From JBFGCA01 sp041567315 (GTDB lineage Bacteria; Acidobacteriota; Thermoanaerobaculia; Multivoradales; JAHEKO01), in assembly GCA_041567315.1 (NCBI GenBank), contig JBFGCA010000028.1, positions 1 to 44,903 of the forward strand: 44,903 bases of DNA, written 5' to 3'. The translations under genes and the position numbers were made by a program. The notes under the pieces were generated by a model. The model was not told the origin of the DNA, did no database searches, and saw only the letters and a list, made by a program, of their open reading frames with translations. This document shows, piece after piece, positions 1-8,182 of this stretch. Every line of letters begins with the position of its first letter. Position 1 is the first letter of the stretch.

Positions 1-1
1 C

Positions 2-733
2 AAGCCCCCGACGCTCCACGACCAGCTCAAGGCCGAGCTGGCCGCGGCGGTCGAGGAGGGACCGCTGACGGACCCTTGGGAACGACTGCCTCATCGGCAG
101 AGCCCGGTCTTTACGATGCTCGAATACTCACGGCAGTTTCCGGATCGGGGCTGGTACGTCAACTTCCAGCGGGACAAGTACTGGCAGAAGAGCGGGGGCC
201 GGTTCACCGTCAATCTGATGGTCTCGATTCCGGGCCTCGAGGAGCTCGTGCGCTTCGGCCTCCCCCCGCTCGACCGGGGCGGGGTGCATCCCTGGGTGGC
301 CAGCGCGCGGCTGCCGATGATCGACGGAGGCCGCGACGTCTGGTGGCAGGTCGGCCGGCGGACTCGGCTGCCGAAGCTCGCCGCGGAGGTCGCCGAGACG
401 CTGGCGCGGTACGGGCTGCCGTGGTTCGAGGAACACGGCGACGTGGCCGGCCTCGCCGGCTGGTTCGAGCGGGAGCAGAACTTCTGGCTGGCGGCGCTGG
501 CCCGGGCGGCTGCCGGCGATCTGGAGCGCGGGCGCATCGACCTCCAGCGGCACCTGAGCCATCCGCCGCTGCCTGCGCCGCACCTTCACGAGTCGATGTT
601 CGACCGCGCCCTGAATGCCGGTCTGGTGGACTCGCGGTTCGTCGAGGAGGCGAAGACTGTCCTCGCCAAAGGCCGCAACCTCATGGACGCCGCCGAGGAG
701 CTCTTCGGCGGGTTGCGAGCTCGGAATCGGTGA
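2..733 (+). CDS. Hypothetical protein, 5'-truncated by the window edge
   Basis: The frame is open from the first bases, so the N-terminus lies outside the window; an internal ATG at 116 would give 205 aa but the coding signal continues upstream of it. The visible part is soluble and rich in Trp, Arg and Glu, with no signal peptide or membrane segment. A segment around residues 45-75 (Gly-Trp-Tyr-Val-Asn-Phe then Phe-Thr-Val-Asn-Leu) has the alternating pattern of DUF4304-like proteins, where a beta-sheet presents aromatic residues, but this is only a resemblance. It ends at TGA 731-733, with 125 bp before the next gene on the same strand. No function is assigned. Confidence 0.6.
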   Translation, partial: KPPTLHDQLKAELAAAVEEGPLTDPWERLPHRQSPVFTMLEYSRQFPDRGWYVNFQRDKYWQKSGGRFTVNLMVSIPGLEELVRFGLPPLDRGGVHPWVASARLPMIDGGRDVWWQVGRRTRLPKLAAEVAETLARYGLPWFEEHGDVAGLAGWFEREQNFWLAALARAAAGDLERGRIDLQRHLSHPPLPAPHLHESMFDRALNAGLVDSRFVEEAKTVLAKGRNLMDAAEELFGGLRARNR

Positions 734-858
734 CCAGGAGCCGGAGGGGCTCGAGCCCACGGCTAGGTCGCCAGCCGCGACGCGTCCCGATCCGGCGTTG
801 GTAGGCTCGACGGGCTTCGAGTCAGTGCCCGCAGTCTGAACGGCCCGGGAGTGAGAGC

Positions 859-2127
859 ATGCGATCGAGAATCTGGGTAGCGATCTCTTTGTCCGCGTGC
901 ATCCTGCTTGCGCCTGCCGCCCGTGGTTTCAGCAAGGAGTCGGCACCCGCCGCTCCTGCAGAAGGGACCGGACCCCTGCCGGGCATCCGGCTCGCCGAGA
1001 CGCTGGCAACCGTCACCGGGATCGCCATCACGCCGCTGCTCGGGGTGAGCGTCGTCGGCGCCTGGCAGTACTACCACGCGGACGAGAGCGTGCGGCCGAC
1101 GCTGCCCTGGTACACGGCGCGGTGGTTCTGGGTTCCGGCGTTGATCGTGGGGCTGCTCCTGGCGCTCAAGGATCCGATCCTGGGGGTGATCCCCGGCGCC
1201 AAGAAGCCGCTCGACGCGCTGGACGTGCTGGAGAACAAGGCCAGCGCCATCGTCGCGGCGCCTGCGGTCGTGCCGATGTTCCTGAGTGCCTTTGCGGTGA
1301 CCCGAGCGACGGGTCGGGCCGCGGATGCCGGCGGCCTCGGCGTGAGCCAGGCGGGGCTGGCGCCGCTGCCGGGCTTCCTGGAGGATCTCCCGTCGGCGAT
1401 CGGGCTGGCGCTCGGCGGGCTGGGCTTCCTGGCGGCGTTCTTCTGCGTCTGGCTCGCCTTCCACGCGATCAACGTGCTGATCCTGCTGAGCCCGTTCGGG
1501 GTGCTCGACACCTTGCTGCGCGCGATCAAGCTGCTGGTGCTCGTCGTGCTCGTCGGCGGCACGTTCCTCCACCCATATCTCGGCCTGCTCGTGGCGCTGG
1601 TGATTTTGGCGGCGGCGATTCCGCTGGCCGGGTGGTCGTTCCGGCTGATGGTCTTCGGGGGCGTGCTGGCGGCGGACCTGGTCACCCGGCGGCACCGCCA
1701 CGAGGCGGCCACGGCAAGCGTGCGGGCGTTCACGGTCGGTCAGCTCGGGAGCGCCCGGGCGCGGACCTACGGCGTGGTCTCGGCCGGCGAGTCGGGCGTC
1801 AGCTTCACCTACCGCCCCTGGCTGGTGCTGCCGCGGCGGCGGGTGGAGCTCCCGCCGGGCTCCTACCGCGTCGGAAGGGCGATCCTCTGCCCGATCCTCC
1901 GGCTGACCCCGGAAGGCCAGGAACCGGTCGCGGTCCTCCGGCTGCCGCCGCGCTACCGCGGCCACGAGGAGCGGCTGGTCTCGGTCCTCCTCCTCGCCGG
2001 CGTCGACGACCTGCCCCTGCTCCGCGGGATCAGGGCGATCTGGACGTGGCTCAAGGAGACGGCCGGCCGCGGCAGCCGGGAGGCGGCGCGGCTGGCGGGC
2101 CAGGTTCGGGAGGAGCTGCTGTCATAG
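859..2127 (+). CDS. Polytopic membrane protein of unknown function
   Basis: This 422-aa protein begins with a Sec-type signal sequence (about residues 1-24, ending near AARGF). Several strongly hydrophobic segments follow at about 47-69, 90-112, 130-150, 175-200, 205-235 and 240-275. The last third is soluble and basic, with a short beta-rich stretch (SGVSFTYRPWLVLPRRR) that may be a cytoplasmic domain. The ATG at 859 follows a purine-rich GGGAGTGAGAG stretch. I do not recognise the family. The neighbours are unrelated, so context gives no role; it is probably transcribed alone. Confidence 0.6.
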   Translation: MRSRIWVAISLSACILLAPAARGFSKESAPAAPAEGTGPLPGIRLAETLATVTGIAITPLLGVSVVGAWQYYHADESVRPTLPWYTARWFWVPALIVGLLLALKDPILGVIPGAKKPLDALDVLENKASAIVAAPAVVPMFLSAFAVTRATGRAADAGGLGVSQAGLAPLPGFLEDLPSAIGLALGGLGFLAAFFCVWLAFHAINVLILLSPFGVLDTLLRAIKLLVLVVLVGGTFLHPYLGLLVALVILAAAIPLAGWSFRLMVFGGVLAADLVTRRHRHEAATASVRAFTVGQLGSARARTYGVVSAGESGVSFTYRPWLVLPRRRVELPPGSYRVGRAILCPILRLTPEGQEPVAVLRLPPRYRGHEERLVSVLLLAGVDDLPLLRGIRAIWTWLKETAGRGSREAARLAGQVREELLS

Positions 2128-2316
2128 CGGGCCGGCCGGGACCGACGATGTCGCCCTCAGGCGGCAAGTCCGCGGCGGGGTCTCGAGCGCAAGACTCGGA
2201 CCCGCTTACTGCTCAAGCGGCAGGGGCCCGCGTGGCAGGCCGCCTGCTAGCATCGCACCGCTGAGGTTCGATGATGACGCAGACGATCGACATCCAGCCG
2301 TTCCAGGAGGGGTGCG

Positions 2317-3300
2317 ATGCGCGCTAGGAGCTGGGTGAGATTGCCCATATGGGCGGTTCTGCCGCTCCTCGCCGGCTGCGACGGGCCCATCGCGGTCGAC
2401 GGCCGGGTCCTGGACGCCGGTGGCGAGCCGGTCCCCGCAGACTCCGAGCGATCGTCGCCCTCCGCGCCGGCTCTGCCCGGGTTCGAGGACTATCCCGCCA
2501 CCGACGCCTTCACCGGGGAGCCCGCCCCGGTAGACCTCGAGAGCCACCCGGATGCAAAGACCTTTCGAACAGCGCTGACACGGGACGCCGAGGCGGGTGC
2601 GGAGCAGGCGCGATTCGCCGGGCATTATCGAATCGTGGTGATCGGCTGTGGCACGTCGTGCAAGGCCGTGTGGGCGGTGGATCTCATCGACGGTAGCGTC
2701 CATAGCCTCTTCACGGCGAGCTACGGCGTGGCCTTCCGGCCCGACAGCCGCCTGATCGTGGAGAACGACCCGGCCACCTACGAGAGCCTGCTCGAAGAGA
2801 TGCCGGCGGCCGAGGTGGAACGGGTAATGCGCACCTACGGCCCGCCCCGATTCTGGGTCGAGAACGAGGGCACGTTCGAGCAGATCGGTCCCCACGGGCT
2901 CCGGATCGATCCGCAGACCGGGAAGATCGTTGCCGCCTCGGCGGGGCACGGGACCGCGAGCTGGCAGTGCACGAACGACCTGGAGGTGCGCTGCGGCGGA
3001 GGGACGTGCGAGGTCGAGACCGCGGACGCCTTCACGCCGATGAGCGTTACCGTGGACGACTCGGGTGCGATCAGCGTCTGCGCCTACTCGGGCTGCTGGG
3101 AGGGCACCGGGGAGGTCTTCGAAAGCGGCGAGTTCCTGGTGCTGGCGGGCCAGGACCTGGAGTTTTCGACCTCTCGGGATTCGCCGTCCTCCAGGGCCGA
3201 CATCGCCATCGCGATCGATCGAGCCGACGGCGTGGCGACCCTCAAGGCGGCCGAGTTTGCCCATCCCCTGTTGTGCGAGCGCCTCGAAGGCGGTCCCTAG
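2317..3300 (+). CDS. Putative lipoprotein, unknown function
   Basis: The 327-aa product starts MRARSWVRLPIWAVLPLLAGC, a short basic region, hydrophobic core and lipobox LAGC with the lipidated Cys at residue 21, so it should be membrane-anchored in the cell envelope. An excellent Shine-Dalgarno sequence (CAGGAGGGG) precedes the ATG. The body contains a cysteine-bearing core (IGCGTSCKAVWAVDL at about 111-125) typical of small beta-rich envelope proteins. The C-terminal half is also Cys-rich (QCTNDLEVRCGGGTCEVE and CAYSGCW), suggesting periplasmic disulfides. No catalytic motif is evident. It is monocistronic; its 3' end converges on the small gene at 3387-3599. Confidence 0.65.
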   Translation: MRARSWVRLPIWAVLPLLAGCDGPIAVDGRVLDAGGEPVPADSERSSPSAPALPGFEDYPATDAFTGEPAPVDLESHPDAKTFRTALTRDAEAGAEQARFAGHYRIVVIGCGTSCKAVWAVDLIDGSVHSLFTASYGVAFRPDSRLIVENDPATYESLLEEMPAAEVERVMRTYGPPRFWVENEGTFEQIGPHGLRIDPQTGKIVAASAGHGTASWQCTNDLEVRCGGGTCEVETADAFTPMSVTVDDSGAISVCAYSGCWEGTGEVFESGEFLVLAGQDLEFSTSRDSPSSRADIAIAIDRADGVATLKAAEFAHPLLCERLEGGP

Positions 3301-3386
3301 CAGCCCGCCACCGGACCGGGATGCAGGTGCCGGTCATCGGCCTTCAGAAGCCGCTAGCGGTAGACCTCGCGGCCCGGTCGTCGACC

Positions 3387-3599
3387 TCAACCGTCCAGGC
3401 CAAGGTCGCGCTCTAGCTCATCCAGGGTCCAGCGGCGAGCGGGCTTCTCGAGCCGCTCGATCGCGACATAGCGGTCCTCCATCTCGTCGAGGTGCTCGAG
3501 GATCGCCTCCCGGACGCAGTAGGACTTGCTGCGGCCAGTACGGCGCGCCAATCGCTCGAGACGCTTCGCGACCTCCGGACTGAGGCGGACGCAGACCAT
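3387..3599 (-). CDS. Ribbon-helix-helix (CopG/RelB-like) protein, orphan antitoxin candidate
   Basis: The 70-aa protein begins MVCVRLSPEVAKRLERLARRTGR, followed by SKSYCVREAILEHLDEMED. This is the beta-strand, helix, helix layout of CopG/RelB-type ribbon-helix-helix repressors, with the N-terminal VCVRLS strand expected to contact DNA. The C-terminal tail (WTLDELERDLGLDG) resembles the toxin-wrapping tail of type II antitoxins. In toxin-antitoxin pairs a ParE/RelE-type toxin normally lies immediately downstream, but here only 86 bp separate the stop from the convergent lipoprotein gene and no toxin frame exists there. It could also be a stand-alone repressor. No strong ribosome-binding site precedes the ATG. 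Confidence 0.7.
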   Translation of the reverse strand: MVCVRLSPEVAKRLERLARRTGRSKSYCVREAILEHLDEMEDRYVAIERLEKPARRWTLDELERDLGLDG

Positions 3600-3748
3600 G
3601 GCTGACCGAGCTTACTCGCATGACACTCAGGCGCAGGGTAACGAAAAACCCGCCCGGACGCCCCGAGCGCGAGCCCGAATAGCGCCGGCTGTCCCCGAGG
3701 TTCTCGACGGGTTCCTGCCGACCCTCTGGACGCAAGACTTGGGCCGCT

Positions 3749-5242
3749 TCACTCGCCTCGCAGCAGCGCCTGCGGATCGATCAATTCGCCGGCCAGGATG
3801 ACGTGGCGGATCTTCTTGAGGTTGGCGACGTCGACGGTCGGGTCGGCCTCGAGGATCAACAGGTCGGCGTCGTAGCCGGGCTTGAGCTGGCCGACCTTGC
3901 GCCACGGGAAGAGCTCGCCGACGTTGCCGGTGGCGGCCGCCAGGGCCTGTCGCGGCGTGAGGCAGGCATCGACCAGCATCTTCAGCTCGATGTGGAGCGC
4001 GATGCCGGGCAGGGTGCCGAAGGCGGTGGTGCCGCTGCCCGCGAGGTATCTGGCGCCCGCCCGGCAGTAGACCGCCTCCAGCGCGATCATGCGCTCGGCG
4101 GTGCCCGCCGGGAACCGGTCGCGGGTGCCGTCCGCGGGCCGCTGCGGCTCCCCGGTGACGCGGTCGGCCGGCAGGTGGATGTCCGCCGGATCGAGCAGCA
4201 CCGCTGCCGGCTCGTCCCAGGGATTGGCGTGACCGGGGAGCTCGAGGTAGAGGATCGCCAGCGTCGGGATCAAGCCGACTCCGGTCTCGGCCAGCATGCC
4301 GGCGTGGGCCAGGACCGCGGGCGCCTCGAGGTCCAGCCCGATGAGGTGCTCATAGAACGCGAGGCGCGGGGGGCCGAACGGCGAGCGGGCGATCTCGCTC
4401 CGCAGCGGCTCCGGCACCAGGTCCAGCGAGTAGCGGCTGGTGTGGACGAAGGCCATGACCCCGGCCTCGATCGCCTGGCGATAGGTCGTGGCCCCCAGCT
4501 CGCCGATGGTCGCCAGGCCCAGCTCCCGGGCTCGGCGCGCCACGGTCCGCACCTGGGGCGGCGACAGGGTGTAGTGCAGGAGGAGGACCCGGACGCCGTC
4601 CCGGGCCAGTCGCTCGACCTCGGCGACGAGCTCTTCATCGCTCAGCCGCCGTCCCTCCGCCAGCAGGGTCTCGAAGGTGAGCCGCTCGGGCGGCACGCTG
4701 CTCTCGTCGTAGCCGCTGAGGGTGGTCAGCCGGGCGATGCGCGGGCCGGGGTCGGCGTCGAGATACAGCGCGCCGCGGCGGCGATTCCCGTCGATTCCGA
4801 CGATCGAGGTGACGCCCATCACCAGGTAAGCGTTGGCCTGGGCCTGGTTGTTGACGGTGGCGAAAAGATCGTGAAGTCCAGGCACCACATAGGTGCCGCT
4901 TGCGTCGAGGACCCTGGCGCCCGCCGGGACCTCCAGGCTCCCCCGCGGCCCGGCCGCCACGATCGCTCCGTCCTGCACGACCACGATCGAGTCGGGGACG
5001 TCGGCGCTCGACGCGCCGAACTGCGACACGTCGACGAGGGTGCCGCCGGCGATGACCAGCGGCGGCGCGCCTGACCGAGCGCGGGTCCCCGCCGCGTCCC
5101 CGGCGACGCCGACCGGACCACCCTCGAGCACGGGCGCACGAGGGCGAGCCTCCGGCCCCGGGGGGCCACTGCCGATGAGGGCCCCTAGCAGCGTGGCGAG
5201 CCCTACGATCGACGAGAACGGGAGCAGACAGGGTCGAGACAT
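3749..5242 (-). CDS. Exported amidohydrolase-family protein with atypical active site
   Basis: The 497-aa protein begins at the ATG at 5242 (MSRPCLLPF), chosen because GGAGGAGG sits just upstream and a signal-like hydrophobic segment (SSIVGLATLLGALIG) follows. The domain order is that of metal-dependent amidohydrolases: N-terminal beta-sandwich (PLVIAGGTLVDVSQ, VVQDGAIVAAG, VLDASGTYVVPGL), a barrel core, then the C-terminal sandwich closing with GQLKPGYDADLLILEADP. The canonical metal-binding HxH after the PGL-D turn is replaced (PGLHDLFATVNN), and the late Asp of the usual GTDA motif is Thr (GSGTTAFG). It may therefore be a non-hydrolytic member or use a different metal site. It is monocistronic and reads away from the next minus-strand gene by about 70 bp. 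Confidence 0.8.
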   Translation of the reverse strand: MSRPCLLPFSSIVGLATLLGALIGSGPPGPEARPRAPVLEGGPVGVAGDAAGTRARSGAPPLVIAGGTLVDVSQFGASSADVPDSIVVVQDGAIVAAGPRGSLEVPAGARVLDASGTYVVPGLHDLFATVNNQAQANAYLVMGVTSIVGIDGNRRRGALYLDADPGPRIARLTTLSGYDESSVPPERLTFETLLAEGRRLSDEELVAEVERLARDGVRVLLLHYTLSPPQVRTVARRARELGLATIGELGATTYRQAIEAGVMAFVHTSRYSLDLVPEPLRSEIARSPFGPPRLAFYEHLIGLDLEAPAVLAHAGMLAETGVGLIPTLAILYLELPGHANPWDEPAAVLLDPADIHLPADRVTGEPQRPADGTRDRFPAGTAERMIALEAVYCRAGARYLAGSGTTAFGTLPGIALHIELKMLVDACLTPRQALAAATGNVGELFPWRKVGQLKPGYDADLLILEADPTVDVANLKKIRHVILAGELIDPQALLRGE

Positions 5243-5312
5243 GGTCCTCCTCCCTCGCCGTGGGCGGCGGACTCTATAGCAATCGGCCCCGCGGCAGGAG
5301 GATCCGCCCCCG

Positions 5313-5804
5313 TCAGTCGGCACCCGGCTCGGCAGCGCTGTCGGCGGGTCTCGCCTGGGTGCCGGTGTCGAGCAGGATCTTCCACTCGCCGCTCGCGGTG
5401 CGCCGCCAGACGGAGAAGAAGGTTCCGGTCAGTCTCAGCGGTTGGCCGTCGCGGTCGCGGGTCTCGATCCGGAAGAGCCCGGTGGAGAGACCGAGGCTGC
5501 CGTCTTCGAGGGCCGCCACCCGCTCGGGCTCCCAGGTGATCACGGGGCCGTCCGGCGCGGAGAAGCCGGCCCACTGTTCGAGGATCGCCTCGGGGCCGCG
5601 GAGGTTGCCGTGCGGGGTCGAGAAGACGGTCTCGGCGGTGAGGAAGGACTCGAATGCCTGGCGATCGCGGTTCGCGGCGGTCTGGGCGAAGGCCCGCTCG
5701 GCGGCTTCCAGGGAAGCCTCGAGAGCTACGAGATCGACGCTCTCGGCGACGGCCGGAGCGAGGGCCGCAGTGGCAAGGAGAAGGGCTGCAATCGAAGCAC
5801 GCAT
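5313..5804 (-). CDS. Exported SnoaL/DUF4440-like protein
   Basis: The likely start is the ATG at 5804, giving a clean signal peptide (MRASIAALLLATAALAPAVA) and a 163-aa preprotein; upstream in-frame codons encode a low-complexity shadow. The mature part has the cone-shaped NTF2/SnoaL fold pattern: an N-terminal helix (LEASLEAAERAFAQTAANRDRQAFESFLTAE), then VFSTPHGNLRGPEAILEQW, then beta strands ending GEWKILLDTGTQ. This matches DUF4440 proteins, whose substrates are usually unknown. The stop lies 70 bp upstream of the amidohydrolase start on the same strand, so the two could be cotranscribed. It diverges from the DUF4019 gene at 5884. Confidence 0.75.
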   Translation of the reverse strand: MRASIAALLLATAALAPAVAESVDLVALEASLEAAERAFAQTAANRDRQAFESFLTAETVFSTPHGNLRGPEAILEQWAGFSAPDGPVITWEPERVAALEDGSLGLSTGLFRIETRDRDGQPLRLTGTFFSVWRRTASGEWKILLDTGTQARPADSAAEPGAD

Positions 5805-5883
5805 GGCCGGGGATCTTAGCGCCCGGTTGTAGGATAGTCGGCACCGGAGGACCGGGGAGCTTCTAGAGCGGGAGGTGGACACG

Positions 5884-6312
5884 GTGACTGGGAAACTGCT
5901 GTTGTCGGGCGTGGTGGTCGTGCTGGCCCTCGGGCTCATGGCCGGGCCATCGAGTGCGAGCGAAGAGGCCGAGGCGAGGGCGGTCGAGGCTGCGGAGGCC
6001 TGGCTGGCGATCGTCGACCAGGGCGACTACGAGAAGAGCTGGGAGGAGGCCGCGGAGCTGCTCCGCAACGCGGTGACCAAGGAGCAGTTCGGGCAGTCGC
6101 TGGGCGCGGCCCGGGGGCCGCTCGGCGAGGTGCAGTCGAGAAAGGTCAACTCGACGCAGTACGCCACCGAGCTGCCGGGGGCGCCCGACGGCGAGTACGT
6201 CGTCATCCAGTTCGAGACCTCCTTCGCCAAGAAGCAGAACGCGGTCGAGACGGTCACGCCGATGCTCGAGGCCGACGGCGCCTGGCGGGTCTCCGGCTAC
6301 TACATCCGCTAG
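5884..6312 (+). CDS. DUF4019 family exported protein
   Basis: The start is judged to be GTG at 5884 because GGGAGG lies 8 bp upstream; the earlier in-frame GTG at 5875 overlaps that site. The product is 142 aa with a signal peptide (MTGKLLLSGVVVVLALGLMAGPSSAS). The mature domain matches DUF4019: an N-terminal helix with WLAIVDQGDYEKSWEEAAELLR, then QFGQSLGAARGPLGEVQSRK, then LPGAPDGEYVVIQFETSF, ending DGAWRVSGYYIR. The fold is NTF2-like and the family is periplasmic or secreted with no known biochemical activity. It stands 99 bp before the acyl-CoA dehydrogenase gene on the same strand. Confidence 0.85.
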   Translation: MTGKLLLSGVVVVLALGLMAGPSSASEEAEARAVEAAEAWLAIVDQGDYEKSWEEAAELLRNAVTKEQFGQSLGAARGPLGEVQSRKVNSTQYATELPGAPDGEYVVIQFETSFAKKQNAVETVTPMLEADGAWRVSGYYIR

Positions 6313-6411
6313 CTGTCGGGCCGTGCGGCTCCGATCGTTCGATCCGGAGGGCCGGACCGCGCCTCCGGGATCGTCTTCGAGCCCGCGTTCGTCGACGGGA
6401 GGAGAACCACC

Positions 6412-8112
6412 ATGCTCCTGAATCCGCAGCGAGGCGTCCGCCAGTACCCGGACGAAGCCAGCCGCGAGCTGATGCTGGCGGTGATCGAGTTCTTCGAGAG
6501 CAAGGGCCTGGCCCGCATCAAGCACGACGACCACGAGCGGGTCTGGTACCGGGACTTCCTGGACTTCGCGAGGGAGAAGCGGCTCTTCTCCACCCTGCTC
6601 ACGCCTCCGGAGTACGGCGGCGAGGGCTGCCGCTGGGACACCTGGCGCAACTGCGAGCTCAACGAGATTCTCGGCTTCTACGGCCTCGCCTACTGGTACA
6701 CCTGGCAGGTCACGATCCTGGGGCTCGGCCCCATCTGGATGAGCGCCAACGAGGAGGTCAAGCGGCGGGCGGCGCGGCTGCTCGCCGAGGGCGGCATCTT
6801 CGCCTTCGGGCTCTCGGAGCGGGAGCACGGCGCCGACCTCTACTCGAGCGAGATGGCGCTCGTCCCCCAGGCGGACGGGACCTTCCTGGCGCGGGGCGAG
6901 AAGTACTACATCGGCAACGGCAACGAGGCGGCGCTGGTGTCGGTCTTCGGCAAGGTGGCCGGTTCGGACCCGGACGACTACGTCTTCTTCGTCGTCGATC
7001 CCCGCCACCCGAGCTACGAGTGCATCGCCAACGTCTGCAACTCGCAGAACTACGTCGCCCACCTGGCCCTGCGCGACTATCCGATCACCGGGGCGGAGAT
7101 CCTGTCGCGCGGAAGCGAGGCGTGGGACACCTCGCTCAACACGGTCAACGTGGGCAAGTTCAACCTGGGATGGGCGTCGATCGGCATCTGCACGCACGCC
7201 TTCTACGAGGCCATCGATCACGCCTCGTCGCGGCGGCTGTTCGACCACTACGTCACCGATTTCCCCCACATCCGGCAGTTCTTCACCGACGCCTACTGCC
7301 GGCTGGTGGCCATGAAGCTGTTCGCGCTCAGGGGGTCCGACTACCTGCGGACGGCCTCGGCGGACGACCGCCGCTATCTGCTCTACGACCCGCTGGTCAA
7401 GATGAAGGTGACCAGCCAGGGCGAAGAGGTGATCGACCTGCTGTGGAACATCATCGCGGCCAAGGGTTTCGAGAAGGACATGTACTTCGAGATGGCGGCG
7501 CGCGACATCCGGGCCCTGCCCAAGCTCGAGGGCACGGTCCACGTCAACATGGCGCTGGTCGTCAAGTTCATGAAGAGCTACTTCTTCGAGCCGGGCGAGT
7601 TCCCCGAGATCCCGGAGTCCCGCGAGCCGCGCCACGACGCGTTCCTCTTCGCCCAGGGACCGACCAAGGGGCTGGGCAAGATCCGCTTCCACGACTACCG
7701 GCCGATCTACGGCCGCGTCGACCTGCCCAACGTCCGCGTCTTCAGCAAGCAGATTCGCACCTTCCGCCAGATGCTGATGGCGGCGCGCCCCAGCCGCGAG
7801 CAGGTCAAGGACATCGACTTCCTGCTCATCCTCGGGGAGCTCTTCACCCTGGTGGTCTATGGGCAGCTCATCCTCGAGGGCGCCCCCGCCCACGCGGTGG
7901 AGGAGGACCTGCTCGACCAGATCTTCGACGTCCTGGTGCGCGACTTCTCCAAGTTCGCGCTACAGCTCTACTCGAAGACCTCGAGCACCGCGCTGCAGAG
8001 GCAGTTCTGCCGCCGGATGATCCGCAAGCCGGTGGTCGACGCCGCCCGCTCCGAGCGGGTCTGGGAGCAGCACGTCTACTCGCTCCGCGGCGCCTATCGC
8101 ATGAGCGACTGA
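6412..8112 (+). CDS. Acyl-CoA dehydrogenase family protein
   Basis: The 566-aa protein begins at an ATG preceded by GGGAGGAG. It has the three-part acyl-CoA dehydrogenase layout: an alpha N-domain (LTPPEYGGEGCRW, the usual P-x-x-x-GG turn), a beta middle domain (FAFGLSEREHGADLYSSEMAL, then GEKYYIGNGNEAALVSVFGK, the FAD-contacting region), and a helical C-domain. The segment LPKLEGTVHVNMALV retains the EGT that carries the catalytic base in several subfamilies. At 566 aa it is longer than the usual 380-400 aa, with an extra C-terminal helical tail as in the very-long-chain or multi-domain subgroup. It probably oxidises acyl-CoA with FAD in the cytoplasm; the chain length is not predictable. 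No electron-transfer flavoprotein genes are nearby. Confidence 0.88.
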   Translation: MLLNPQRGVRQYPDEASRELMLAVIEFFESKGLARIKHDDHERVWYRDFLDFAREKRLFSTLLTPPEYGGEGCRWDTWRNCELNEILGFYGLAYWYTWQVTILGLGPIWMSANEEVKRRAARLLAEGGIFAFGLSEREHGADLYSSEMALVPQADGTFLARGEKYYIGNGNEAALVSVFGKVAGSDPDDYVFFVVDPRHPSYECIANVCNSQNYVAHLALRDYPITGAEILSRGSEAWDTSLNTVNVGKFNLGWASIGICTHAFYEAIDHASSRRLFDHYVTDFPHIRQFFTDAYCRLVAMKLFALRGSDYLRTASADDRRYLLYDPLVKMKVTSQGEEVIDLLWNIIAAKGFEKDMYFEMAARDIRALPKLEGTVHVNMALVVKFMKSYFFEPGEFPEIPESREPRHDAFLFAQGPTKGLGKIRFHDYRPIYGRVDLPNVRVFSKQIRTFRQMLMAARPSREQVKDIDFLLILGELFTLVVYGQLILEGAPAHAVEEDLLDQIFDVLVRDFSKFALQLYSKTSSTALQRQFCRRMIRKPVVDAARSERVWEQHVYSLRGAYRMSD

Positions 8113-8182
8113 CGGCGTCCCTCGGCCCCGGAGCCTCGACCCCAGGCCGGGCTCGAGGAGATGAACGTTCCCGCGCCGGCGC

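Noticed and set aside
3300..3387. Search for a toxin gene beside the ribbon-helix-helix gene
   Set aside because: Only 86 bp remain before the convergent lipoprotein gene; no frame there encodes a RelE/ParE-like protein.
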